In this document: piece by piece, positions 54,286 through 62,238 of the stretch | How positions within the stretch are numbered: the first letter of the stretch is position 1 | Layout: each line of letters begins with the position of its first letter | NCBI RefSeq assembly: GCF_000953855.2 | Contig: NZ_DF970239.1 | Span: 97,693 to 159,930 of the forward strand | Source of the DNA: Mizugakiibacter sediminis | GTDB lineage: Bacteria; Pseudomonadota; Gammaproteobacteria; Xanthomonadales; Rhodanobacteraceae | DNA: 62,238 bases | Direction: 5' to 3' | Notes under the pieces: generated by a model | Databases searched by the model: none | What the model was told of the DNA's origin: nothing | Seen by the model: the letters and a program-made list of their open reading frames with translations, nothing else | Program-made: the position numbers and the translations under genes

Positions 54286-57200
54286 ATGAGTCACTTTCTC
54301 GACCGGCTGCGTTATTTCTCCCAACCGCGCGAGGCCTTCGCGGGCGGCCACGGCGAGCTGCGGACGGAGAACCGCCAATGGGAGGACGGCTACCGCAACC
54401 GCTGGCAGCACGACAAGATCGTGCGCTCCACGCACGGCGTGAACTGCACCGGCTCGTGCAGCTGGAAGATCTACGTCAAGGGCGGCGTGGTCACCTGGGA
54501 GACGCAGCAGACCGACTACCCGCGCACACGCGCCGGCATGCCCAACCACGAGCCGCGCGGCTGCTCGCGCGGCGCCTCGTACTCCTGGTACCTGTACAGC
54601 GCCAACCGCCTGAAGTACCCGATGGTGCGCGGCCACCTGCTGCGCCGCTGGCGCGAGGCGCGCAAGACCATGCAGCCGGTCGAGGCGTGGGCGGCGATCT
54701 GCGCCGACCCGGCGGCGAAGGACTACAAGGCCGCGCGCGGCCTCGGCGGCTTCGCCCGCGTGCGCTGGGACGAGGCGCTGGAGATCATCGCCGCCGCCAA
54801 CGTGCACACGGTCAAGCAGCACGGCCCGGACCGCGTGGTCGGCTTCTCGCCGATCCCGGCGATGTCGATGGTGTCCTACGCCTCCGGCGCGCGCTACCTG
54901 AGCCTGATCGGCGGCACCCTGCTGTCGTTCTACGACTGGTACTGCGACCTGCCGCCGTCCAGCCCGCAGACCTGGGGCGAGCAGACCGACGTGCCGGAAT
55001 CCGCCGACTGGTACAACTCCGGCTACATCATCGCCTGGGGTTCGAACGTGCCGCAGACGCGCACGCCCGACGCGCACTTCTTCGTCGAGGCGCGCTACAA
55101 CGGCACGCAGGTCGTGGCGATCACACCGGACTACTCCGAGGTCGCCAAGCTCTCCGATCTCTGGCTGCACCCCAAGCAGGGCACCGACGCCGCGCTGGCG
55201 ATGGCGATGGGCCACGTGATCCTGCGCGAATTCTTCCTCGACCGCCAGGCGGAGTACTTCCAGGACTACTGCCGCCGCTACACCGACCTGCCGCTGCTGG
55301 TGACGCTGCGCCGCGACGGCGCGCGCTGGGTGCCGGACCGCTACCTGCGCGCCAGCGACTTCGCCGACGCGCTCGGCAGCCCCGAGCGCGCCGAATGGAA
55401 GACGGTCGGCTTCGACGCCGACGGCAAGCCGGTGGTGCCGCACGGCTCGATCGGCTTCCGCTGGCCCGGCAAGGACAGCGCCGACCACGGCAAGTGGAAC
55501 CTCGAACAGAAGAGTCCCGACGGCCGCGAGATCGCACTGGCGCTGACCCAGATCGACCGCCGCGACGACGTGCTGGACGTGGCCTTCCCCTACTTCGGCG
55601 GCACCCCGCACGCGCATTTCCCGCACAACGACCAGGACGGCGACGTGCTGCTGCGCCGCGTGCCGGCGCGCAAGCTGCAGACGCGCGGCGGCGAAGTGAT
55701 GGTCGCCACCGCCTTCGACCTGCTGTGCGCGCACTACGGCCTCGACCGCGGCCTCGGCGGCGGCTGCGCCGCCAGCTACGCCGACGACGTGCCGTACACG
55801 CCGGCCTGGCAGCAGGCGATCACCGGCGTGCCCGCCGAGCAGGCGATCGCCGTCGCCCGCGCGTTCGCGTCCAATGCGGAGAAGACCCGCGGCCGCTCGA
55901 TGGTGATCATCGGTGCGGGCATGAACCACTGGTTCCACCAGGACATGAACTACCGCAGCATCATCAACATCCTGATGCTGTGCGGCACCGTCGGCATCTC
56001 CGGCGGCGGCTGGGCGCATTACGTCGGCCAGGAGAAGCTGCGCCCGCAGACCGGCTGGACCGTGCTGGCCTTCGCGCTGGACTGGGTGCGCCCGCCGCGG
56101 CAGATGAACGGCACCTCGTTCTTCTACGCGCACTCCGACCAGTGGCGCTACGAGAAGCTCGACGTCGACGAATTGCTGTCGCCGCTGGCGCCGCGCGGCA
56201 AGTACGGCCGCGCGCTGATCGACTGCAACGTGCGCGCCGAGCGCATGGGCTGGCTGCCGTCGGCGCCGCAGCTCGGCCGCAATCCGCTGGAGGTGGCGCG
56301 CGCGGCCGAGCGTTCCGGCATGAACCCGAAGGATTACGTGGTCACCGCGCTGAAGTCCGGCGACCTGCGTCTGGCCTGCGAGGACCCCGACAACCCGGCC
56401 AACTTCCCGCGCAACCTGTTCATCTGGCGCTCCAACCTGTTCGGCTCCTCCGGCAAGGGCCACGAATACTTCCTGCGCCATTTCCTCGGCACGCGCCACG
56501 GCCTGCAGGGCAAGGACCTCGGCGAGGACGGCGGGCACAAGCCGGAGGAAGTCGCCTGGCATACGCCTGCGCCGGAGGGCAAGCTCGACCTCGTCGTCAC
56601 CCTCGACTTCCGCATGTCGACCTCGTGCCTGTACTCCGACGTGGTGCTGCCGACCGCGTCCTGGTACGAGAAGAACGACCTCAACACCTCCGACATGCAC
56701 CCGTTCATACATCCGCTGTCGGCGGCGGTGGACCCGGTGTACGAATCGAAGAGCGACTGGGAGATCTTCAAGGCGATTGCCAAGCGCTTTTCCGAACTCG
56801 CGCCGGGCCACCTCGGCGTCGAGCGCGACGTGGTGCTGACGCCGATCCTGCACGACACCCCCGGCGAGATCGCGCAGCCCTTCGAGGTACGCGACTGGAA
56901 AAAGGGCGAATGCGACCTCGTGCCCGGCGTGACCGCGCCGAACATCACCCTGGTCGAGCGCGACTACCCCGCCACCTACGCGCGCTTCACCGCGCTCGGT
57001 CCGCTGCTGGACAAGCTCGGCAACGGCGGCAAGGGCATCGCCTGGAACACCGAGGAGGAAGTGCACGGCCTGGCCGAACTGAACTACACCGTCGCCGACG
57101 GCCCGGCCAAGGGCCGCCCGCGCATCGACAGCGACATCGACGCGGCCGAAGTGATCCTGCACCTCGCGCCGGAAACCAACGGGCACGTGGCGGTGAAGGC

Positions 57201-58044
57201 CTGGGCGGCGCTGTCGAAGATCACCGGCCGCGACCACACCCACCTCGCCCGCGCGCGCGAGGACGAGAAGATCCGCTTCCGCGACATCCAGGCGCAACCG
57301 CGCAAGATCATCAGTTCGCCCACCTGGTCAGGCATCGAGAGCGAGCACGTCAGCTACAACGCCGGCTATACCAACGTGCACGAGCTGATCCCGTGGCGCA
57401 CGCTCAGCGGCCGCCAGCAGTTCTACCAGGACCACCCGTGGCTGCGCGATTTCGGCGAAGGCTTCGCGCTGTACCGCCCGCCGATCGACACGCGCACGGT
57501 GGCGCCGCTGGCCGGCAAGCGCGGCAACGGCCATCCGGAGATCGTGCTGAACTTCATCACGCCGCACCAGAAGTGGGGCATCCACTCCACCTACACCGAC
57601 AACCTGATCATGCTGACGCTGTCGCGCGGCGGTCCGATCGTGTGGATCTCCGAGGTCGACGCCAGGCGCGCCGGCATCGCCGACAACGACTGGATCGAGC
57701 TGTACAACGTCAACGGCGCGTTGACCGCGCGCGCCGTGGTCAGCCAGCGCGTGCACGAGGGCATGTGCCTGATGTACCACGCGCAGGAGAAGATCGTGAA
57801 CGTGCCGGGCTCGGAGATCACCGGCATGCGCGGCGGCATCCACAACTCGGTCACGCGCGCGGTGATCAAGCCGACGCACATGATCGGCGGCTACGCGCAG
57901 CTGTCCTACGGCTTCAACTACTACGGCACCGTCGGCTCCAACCGCGACGAGTTCGTGATCGTGCGCAAGATGGCGAAGGTGGACTGGATGGACCGCGCCC
58001 AGCGCGCGGCCCGCGAGGCGCAGCTGCACGCCCACCGGGCGTGA
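54286..58044 (+). CDS. narG: Respiratory nitrate reductase alpha subunit
   Basis: NarG is the catalytic subunit (bis-MGD molybdenum and the FS0 [4Fe-4S] cluster) that reduces nitrate to nitrite on the cytoplasmic side of the membrane. The 1252-residue product has the normal length. FS0 ligands appear as His50, Cys54, Cys58 (THGVNCTGSCSW) and Cys93 (EPRGCSRG). The Mo-coordinating Asp lies in LSFYDWYCDLPPSSPQTWGE. The C terminus includes VLNFITPHQKWGIHSTYTDN, the molybdopterin-binding domain. There is no twin-arginine signal, as expected for NarG. Confidence 0.98.
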   Translation: MSHFLDRLRYFSQPREAFAGGHGELRTENRQWEDGYRNRWQHDKIVRSTHGVNCTGSCSWKIYVKGGVVTWETQQTDYPRTRAGMPNHEPRGCSRGASYSWYLYSANRLKYPMVRGHLLRRWREARKTMQPVEAWAAICADPAAKDYKAARGLGGFARVRWDEALEIIAAANVHTVKQHGPDRVVGFSPIPAMSMVSYASGARYLSLIGGTLLSFYDWYCDLPPSSPQTWGEQTDVPESADWYNSGYIIAWGSNVPQTRTPDAHFFVEARYNGTQVVAITPDYSEVAKLSDLWLHPKQGTDAALAMAMGHVILREFFLDRQAEYFQDYCRRYTDLPLLVTLRRDGARWVPDRYLRASDFADALGSPERAEWKTVGFDADGKPVVPHGSIGFRWPGKDSADHGKWNLEQKSPDGREIALALTQIDRRDDVLDVAFPYFGGTPHAHFPHNDQDGDVLLRRVPARKLQTRGGEVMVATAFDLLCAHYGLDRGLGGGCAASYADDVPYTPAWQQAITGVPAEQAIAVARAFASNAEKTRGRSMVIIGAGMNHWFHQDMNYRSIINILMLCGTVGISGGGWAHYVGQEKLRPQTGWTVLAFALDWVRPPRQMNGTSFFYAHSDQWRYEKLDVDELLSPLAPRGKYGRALIDCNVRAERMGWLPSAPQLGRNPLEVARAAERSGMNPKDYVVTALKSGDLRLACEDPDNPANFPRNLFIWRSNLFGSSGKGHEYFLRHFLGTRHGLQGKDLGEDGGHKPEEVAWHTPAPEGKLDLVVTLDFRMSTSCLYSDVVLPTASWYEKNDLNTSDMHPFIHPLSAAVDPVYESKSDWEIFKAIAKRFSELAPGHLGVERDVVLTPILHDTPGEIAQPFEVRDWKKGECDLVPGVTAPNITLVERDYPATYARFTALGPLLDKLGNGGKGIAWNTEEEVHGLAELNYTVADGPAKGRPRIDSDIDAAEVILHLAPETNGHVAVKAWAALSKITGRDHTHLARAREDEKIRFRDIQAQPRKIISSPTWSGIESEHVSYNAGYTNVHELIPWRTLSGRQQFYQDHPWLRDFGEGFALYRPPIDTRTVAPLAGKRGNGHPEIVLNFITPHQKWGIHSTYTDNLIMLTLSRGGPIVWISEVDARRAGIADNDWIELYNVNGALTARAVVSQRVHEGMCLMYHAQEKIVNVPGSEITGMRGGIHNSVTRAVIKPTHMIGGYAQLSYGFNYYGTVGSNRDEFVIVRKMAKVDWMDRAQRAAREAQLHAHRA

Positions 58045-58057
58045 GGAGGGAATCCAG

Positions 58058-59593
58058 ATGAAAATCCGCGCGCAGATCGCGATGGTGCTGAACCTCGACA
58101 AGTGCATCGGCTGCCACACCTGCTCGGTCACCTGCAAGAACGTGTGGACCTCGCGCAAGGGCATGGAGTACGCCTGGTTCAACAACGTCGAGACCAAGCC
58201 CGGCATCGGCTATCCCAAGGACTGGGAGAACCAGGAACGCTGGCGCGGCGGCTGGGTGCGCAAGGCCGACGGCAGACTGGTGCCGAAACAGGGCGGGCGC
58301 TTCGCCATCCTGGCGAAGATCTTCGCCAACCCGCACCTGCCCGAGATCGACGATTACTACGAGCCGTTCACCTTCGACTACGAGAACCTGCAGACCGCGC
58401 CGGAGCTGCCGACCGCGCCGGTGGCACGGCCGATCTCGCTGGTCAGCGGCCGCACCATGGACAAGGTCGAATGGGGCCCGAACTGGGAGGAGATCCTCGG
58501 CGGCGAGTTCGACAAGCGCAGCGCCGACTACAACTTCGAGGCGGTGCAGAAGGACATCTACGGGCAGTTCGAAAACACCTTCATGATGTACCTGCCGAGA
58601 CTGTGCGAGCACTGCCTCAATCCGACCTGCGTGGCGTCGTGCCCGTCCGGCTCGATCTACAAGCGCGAGGAGGACGGCATCGTCCTGATCGACCAGGACA
58701 AGTGCCGCGGCTGGCGCATGTGCGTCTCCGGCTGCCCGTACAAGAAGATCTACTACAACTGGACCACCGGCAAGGCCGAGAAATGCACGTTCTGCTACCC
58801 GCGCATCGAGGCGGGCATGCCGACGGTGTGCTCGGAGACCTGCGTCGGCCGCATCCGCTACCTCGGCGTGCTGCTGTACGACGCCGACCGCATCGCCGAG
58901 GCGGCCTCGGTGGAGAACCCGCACGACCTCTACCAGGCGCAGCTCGACGTGTTCCTCGACCCGAACGATCCCGAGGTGCAGCGCCAGGCGCTGGCCGACG
59001 GCGTGCCGGAGGCGTGGCTGGAGGCGGCGCGCCGCTCGCCGACCTACAAGATGGCGGTGGAGTGGAAGATCGCCTTCCCGCTGCACCCCGAGTACCGCAC
59101 CCTGCCGATGGTGTGGTACGTGCCGCCGCTGTCGCCGATCCAGTCGCACGCCAACGCCGGCGCGATCGCCGACGCCGGCGGCCTGCCGGACGTCGATTCG
59201 CTGCGCATCCCGGTGCGCTATCTCGCCAACCTGCTCACCGCCGGCAACGAGGCGCCGGTGACCAGCGCGTTGAAGCGCATGCTGGCGATGCGCGCCTGGT
59301 TCCGCGCGCGCCAGCTCGGCGAGCCGCAGGACCCGGCGCTGCTGCAGCGGGTCGGCCTGGACGCGACCACCGCCGCCGACATGCACCGCTACCTCGCCAT
59401 CGCCAACTACGAGGACCGCTTCGTCATCCCCACCGCGCACCGCGAGCAGGCGGAGAACGCCTACGCGCTGCGCGGCGGCTGCGGCTTTTCCTTCGGCAAC
59501 AGTTGCGACGGCGTCGAGACCACGTCCAGCCTGTTCGGCGGGCGCATGGGCCGGCGCAAGATCATCCCGATCCGCATGCTGGACGAGGACTGA
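58058..59593 (+). CDS. narH: Respiratory nitrate reductase beta subunit
   Basis: NarH carries four iron-sulfur clusters that pass electrons from NarI to NarG. The 511-residue product has Cys groups CIGCHTCSVTCKNVW near residues 16-30, CEHCLNPTCVASCPSGSI, and CRGWRMCVSGCPYKKIYYNW, in which Trp replaces a Cys to make the [3Fe-4S] cluster exactly as in E. coli, then CTFCYPRIEAGMPTVCSETC. It starts 13 bp after narG with GGAGGG upstream and ends 1 bp before narJ. Confidence 0.98.
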   Translation: MKIRAQIAMVLNLDKCIGCHTCSVTCKNVWTSRKGMEYAWFNNVETKPGIGYPKDWENQERWRGGWVRKADGRLVPKQGGRFAILAKIFANPHLPEIDDYYEPFTFDYENLQTAPELPTAPVARPISLVSGRTMDKVEWGPNWEEILGGEFDKRSADYNFEAVQKDIYGQFENTFMMYLPRLCEHCLNPTCVASCPSGSIYKREEDGIVLIDQDKCRGWRMCVSGCPYKKIYYNWTTGKAEKCTFCYPRIEAGMPTVCSETCVGRIRYLGVLLYDADRIAEAASVENPHDLYQAQLDVFLDPNDPEVQRQALADGVPEAWLEAARRSPTYKMAVEWKIAFPLHPEYRTLPMVWYVPPLSPIQSHANAGAIADAGGLPDVDSLRIPVRYLANLLTAGNEAPVTSALKRMLAMRAWFRARQLGEPQDPALLQRVGLDATTAADMHRYLAIANYEDRFVIPTAHREQAENAYALRGGCGFSFGNSCDGVETTSSLFGGRMGRRKIIPIRMLDED

Positions 59594-59594
59594 C

Positions 59595-60233
59595 GTGCGC
59601 GCCGACCACGCCACCCTGCTGCGCGCGCTGTCCGCCCTGCTCGCCTACCCGGACGCCGAGCTGCGCGCCGCGCTGCCGGAGATCGCCGCGGCGGTGCGTG
59701 GCGCGTCCGCGCTGGACGCAGCGGCGCGCGACGATCTGGTCGCGCTGGCCGAGGAGATCGCCGGCCTGGACGCGCTGGAGGCGGAAACGCGCTACGTCGA
59801 CCTGTTCGACCGCGGCCGCACCACCTCGCTGAACCTGTTCGAGCACGTGCACGGCGACGGCCGCGAGCGCGGCCCGGCGATGCTGGAGCTGCGCCAGCGC
59901 TACCTCGATGCCGGGCTGGAGCCGCGCGGCGGCGAGTTGCCCGATCACCTGCCCGTGCTGCTCGAATACCTGAGCTGCCGCGACGAGGCCGAGATGCGGG
60001 AGATGCTGGGCGACTGCGCGCACATCCTGCGCGCGCTCGGCAACACCCTGCTGCGCCGCGGCAGCCGCTACGCGGCGGTGCCGGCGGCGCTGCTGGCGCT
60101 GGCCGACGCGCCCGGCCTCGACCCCGACGCGCCGACGCCGCCGCCCGAGGACATCGACCGCACCTGGGAAGAGCGCCCCGCCTTCGAAGCGCCCATGCCC
60201 GACGACCCGCGTCCCCCGCGGCGCGCATCCTGA
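59595..60233 (+). CDS. narJ: Nitrate reductase assembly chaperone NarJ
   Basis: NarJ is a cytoplasmic TorD-like chaperone that holds NarGH until molybdenum cofactor and clusters are inserted and membrane docking occurs. The 212-residue helical protein has LLRALSALLAYPDAELRAAL, ETRYVDLFDRGRTTSLNLFE, HVHGDGRERGPAMLEL and ELPDHLPVLLEYLSC, the family core. It starts 1 bp after the narH stop (probably GTG) and ends 41 bp before narI. Confidence 0.95.
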   Translation: MRADHATLLRALSALLAYPDAELRAALPEIAAAVRGASALDAAARDDLVALAEEIAGLDALEAETRYVDLFDRGRTTSLNLFEHVHGDGRERGPAMLELRQRYLDAGLEPRGGELPDHLPVLLEYLSCRDEAEMREMLGDCAHILRALGNTLLRRGSRYAAVPAALLALADAPGLDPDAPTPPPEDIDRTWEERPAFEAPMPDDPRPPRRAS

Positions 60234-60274
60234 GGACGGCGCCGCAACGCCGCGTCAGCGCAGGAGACACTGCC

Positions 60275-60982
60275 ATGAACGTATCCTACGACCTGCACCT
60301 GTTCCTGTTCGGGATCTACCCGTACCTGTGCCTGGCGGTGCTGCTGCTCGGCAGCCTGGTGCGCTTCGACCGCGAGCCGTACACCTGGAAGAGCGACTCC
60401 TCGCAGATGCTGCGCGCCGGCCAGCTTCGGCTCGGCTCGAACCTGTTCCACTACGGCATCCTGGTGGTAGTGATCGGCCACTTCCTCGGCTTCCTCGCCC
60501 CGCATTGGGCGGTAGACTGGGCGCTCAGCCCGTCCCAGCACCAGTTGCTGGCGATGGTCGGCGGCGGCATCGCCGGGCTGATCGCGATCATCGGCCTCAG
60601 CATCCTGATCCATCGCCGCCTGGCCGACCCGCGCATCCGCCGCAACAGCCGCAAGTGGGACATCGCCATCGTGCTGATGCTGTGGCTGCAGCTGTTGCTC
60701 GGCCTGCTGACCGTGCCGCTGTCGGCGCGGCACATGGACGGCGCGATGTTCGAGCTGCTGACCGATTACGTGAAGGGCATCGTCACCTTCAAGAGCGGCG
60801 TCGCCGCGCTGCTGGTCAACGTGCCGTGGGTGTACCGCCTGCACATCCTGCTCGGCTTCACCATCTTCCTGGTGTCGCCGTTCACGCGCATGGTGCACAT
60901 CTGGAGTGGCGCCGGCGCCGTCGCCTACCTGTTCCGTCCGTACCAGATCGTGCGCACGCGCAAGCGCGAGGTGCGCGCATGA
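60275..60982 (+). CDS. narI: Respiratory nitrate reductase gamma subunit (cytochrome b)
   Basis: NarI is the di-heme b membrane subunit that oxidises quinol and passes electrons to NarH. The 235-residue protein has five transmembrane segments. Candidate heme-ligand His residues lie in LGSNLFHYGILVVVIGHFLG and in the C-terminal PWVYRLHILLGFTIFLVSPF, TRMVHIWSG, matching the NarI pattern. An AGGAGA ribosome-binding site precedes the ATG. It overlaps ppiC by four bases (ATGA). Confidence 0.97.
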   Translation: MNVSYDLHLFLFGIYPYLCLAVLLLGSLVRFDREPYTWKSDSSQMLRAGQLRLGSNLFHYGILVVVIGHFLGFLAPHWAVDWALSPSQHQLLAMVGGGIAGLIAIIGLSILIHRRLADPRIRRNSRKWDIAIVLMLWLQLLLGLLTVPLSARHMDGAMFELLTDYVKGIVTFKSGVAALLVNVPWVYRLHILLGFTIFLVSPFTRMVHIWSGAGAVAYLFRPYQIVRTRKREVRA

Positions 60983-61695
60983 GCGTCCGCGTCAACGGCG
61001 TCGCCGTCGCCGAGCAGGACTGGCCGACCCCGCAGCTCGCCGCGGTGCACGAGCTGTTGCGCCAGCGCGCGGTCGCGCGCGGCCTGCTCGACGAGGGCGC
61101 ATCCGCCGAAGACGTCGAGCGCGGCATCGAACGCACGCTCGCCGAGGAAGTGCGCGTGCCCGAACCCGGCGAGGACGAATGCCGGCGCTACTACGAACAG
61201 AACAAGCAGCGCTACCGCAGCGGCGAGCTGGTGCACGCGCGGCACATCCTGTTCCAGGTGACGGCGGGCACGCCGGTGCCGGCGGTGCGCGCGCTGGCCG
61301 AGGCGATGCTGGCCGAGCTGCGCGCCAAACCGGAATTGTTCGAAGAGCGCGCGCGCACCCGGTCCAACTGCCCTTCCGGCGCCCAGGGCGGCGTGCTCGG
61401 CCAGCTCGGCCGCGGCGACACCGTGCCTGAGTTCGAACGCGCACTGTTCGAGGACGAGACCATCGGCGTGCTGCCGAAACTGGTCAACACGCGCCACGGC
61501 TTCCACATCGTCGCCGTCGACCGGCGCATCCCCGGCGAGCAGCTGCCGTTCGAGGCCGTGCGCGAGCGCATCGCCGCCGAACTGCGCCAACGCAGCGAGG
61601 CGCGCGCGCTGGCGCAGTACGTGCGCGTGCTGGCCGGACAGGCCGAACTCGAAGGCGTCGAACTGGATGCCGCCGCCTCGCCGCTGGTGCAATGA
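60979..61695 (+). CDS. PpiC-type peptidyl-prolyl isomerase of the nar operon
   Basis: The 238-residue protein has an N-terminal helical part (ELLRQRAVARGLLDEGASAE) and a parvulin domain (VHARHILFQVTAGTPVPAVR, CPSGAQGGVLGQLGRGDTVP, KLVNTRHGFHIVAVDRRIPG) with the rotamase His and Cys positions. It resembles NifM and the PpiC-type gene at the end of the Pseudomonas aeruginosa narK1K2GHJI operon. No signal peptide is seen, so it probably helps fold cytoplasmic nitrate reductase subunits. It is translationally coupled to narI. Confidence 0.92.
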   Translation: MSVRVNGVAVAEQDWPTPQLAAVHELLRQRAVARGLLDEGASAEDVERGIERTLAEEVRVPEPGEDECRRYYEQNKQRYRSGELVHARHILFQVTAGTPVPAVRALAEAMLAELRAKPELFEERARTRSNCPSGAQGGVLGQLGRGDTVPEFERALFEDETIGVLPKLVNTRHGFHIVAVDRRIPGEQLPFEAVRERIAAELRQRSEARALAQYVRVLAGQAELEGVELDAAASPLVQ

Positions 61696-61723
61696 ACCGC
61701 GCATGACCGCGTCCGCACGCGCC

Positions 61724-61753
61724 TTGATGGCGCGCGCGGCGGCCCCATATACT
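61724..61753 (+). promoter_or_regulatory. Promoter of ssrA
   Basis: TTGATG (61724-61729) and TATACT (61748-61753) are 18 bp apart and about 24 bp upstream of the mature tmRNA 5' end, so the primary transcript would be trimmed at its 5' end by RNase P. Both boxes are good sigma-70 matches. Confidence 0.6.
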
Positions 61754-61776
61754 GCCTCGCCTATCCAGCTTTCCCC

Positions 61777-62130
61777 GGGGGTGTCACGGCTTCGACGGGG
61801 GTAGTGCGATGGCTTGGTGCATGCCGAGGGGGCTGCTTTCCTCGTTAATCCAGCGGCAAACCATCAGACGCCAACGACGACGTCTACGCTCTGGCCGCTT
61901 AAGGCCTAAGCCCCGAACCCACTTGTGCCCGTGCTCGTGGATGTAGGGTCACCATCACGGGATCGCTGCTGACCGCCGCCCGTCGGTCAGCGGCCAGACC
62001 TTACGGGCTGGTCCGCCGGCGCGCTTCGCCCACCGTGCTGCCGACGGACGAGACCCAACGGTGAGCTAAGCATGTAGTGCCGGGCGTCAAACGCCTTCGG
62101 ACGCGGGTTCAACTCCCGCCACCTCCACCA
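61777..62130 (+). ncRNA. ssrA: tmRNA (SsrA)
   Basis: The RNA rescues stalled ribosomes with SmpB and tags the nascent peptide for proteolysis. The 5' end GGGGGTGTCACGGCTTCGAC is typical; GGGGGTG pairs with CACCTCC before the encoded ACCA end at 62127-62130. The T-arm GGGTTCAACTCCC is present. The tag frame runs 61870-61902 and encodes ANDDVYALAA before TAA, ending in the ClpXP-type ALAA. The tRNA-like domain and pseudoknot-rich middle are intact over 354 nt. Confidence 0.96.
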
Positions 62131-62139
62131 ACGCAATAA

Positions 62140-62175
62140 CCGAAGGGCCGCCGAACGCGGCCCTTCGGCGTTTCT
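62140..62175 (+). terminator. Intrinsic terminator after ssrA
   Basis: CCGAAGGGCCGC (62140-62151) and GCGGCCCTTCGG (62157-62168) form a perfect 12-bp stem with a CGAAC loop, followed by CGTTTCT. It starts 9 nt after the tmRNA CCA end. Confidence 0.85.
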
Positions 62176-62238
62176 GCGGCATGGCATGAGCGCACGGCTA
62201 GGTGTGTAAACCCACCAGGTTGTTCATGTCGATGCGGG

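Noticed and set aside
53035-57297. Very long minus-strand frame (about 1420 residues) opposite narK and narG
   Set aside because: It is compositional: Arg/Ala/His/Gln/Val-rich with no family motif, and it mirrors genuine NarK and NarG. High-GC third positions keep the antisense frame open.
61987-62187. 66-residue minus-strand frame over the tmRNA (contains WWRWRELNPRPK)
   Set aside because: It is antisense to ssrA and its terminator. This peptide pattern is a well-known false protein produced by translating tmRNA/tRNA 3' ends.

Overview
The window is high-GC, densely packed chromosomal DNA from a gammaproteobacterium, most likely of the order Xanthomonadales/Lysobacterales (Rhodanobacteraceae-like). 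The main evidence is gene order. The run recN, hrcA-grpE-dnaK-dnaJ, dapB, carA-carB-greA-rpfE-recJ, prfB-lysS, the divergent fur/bamE(omlA) pair followed by rnfH-ratA and smpB, and the serS/rarA/lolA/ftsK/trxB/aat block all match the arrangement known from Xanthomonas relatives. The taxonomy is inferred from synteny and remembered protein families, not from a search.

Layout. 1-4.8 kb: the 5' part of a tRNA-Ser(UGA), serS, two MFS transporters, and a TetR regulator divergent from the second transporter across a clear palindromic operator. 4.8-14.3 kb: housekeeping genes (rarA, a DUF1275 membrane protein, lolA, ftsK, ald, trxB, a FemAB/GNAT-like protein, aat). 14.4-18.5 kb: a storage-lipid locus with a phasin, a 664-residue fatty-acyl reductase of the Marinobacter wax-ester type, an acyl-CoA-binding protein, a PhaD-like TetR regulator and a decayed paiB. 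18.5-26.5 kb: zipA, smc, bolA, yciI, lysS, and prfB with its programmed +1 frameshift. 26.6-31.1 kb: an accessory block containing RtcB RNA ligase, archease, a CDP-archaeol-synthase-like protein, an SDH-family membrane protease, a small zinc-binding protein, an HPF/RaiA-like protein and a SpoIIAA-like protein.

31-46 kb: recJ, rpfE, greA, carB, carA (with a good sigma-70 promoter), a 2OG-Fe(II) oxygenase, a MOSC protein, dapB and the DnaK chaperone operon under hrcA. Purine-rich repeats and a REP-like hairpin lie between dapB, dnaJ and dnaK. 46-52.9 kb: recN, a divergent NarL-type response regulator/MASE1 histidine kinase pair, a gene-free gap that may encode a regulated small RNA, then fur, bamE, rnfH, ratA and smpB. 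53-61.7 kb: a complete respiratory nitrate reductase cluster, narK-narG-narH-narJ-narI-ppiC. It sits between smpB and the tmRNA gene ssrA (61.8-62.1 kb), which are usually neighbours. The window ends just past the ssrA terminator.

The organism appears to be a facultative nitrate respirer that can make neutral storage lipids. Trans-translation (SmpB plus tmRNA), RNA repair (RtcB/archease) and ribosome-associated stress factors are all encoded here. I saw no CRISPR array, rRNA, complete insertion sequence or prophage. Most other long open frames are antisense shadows caused by high GC.
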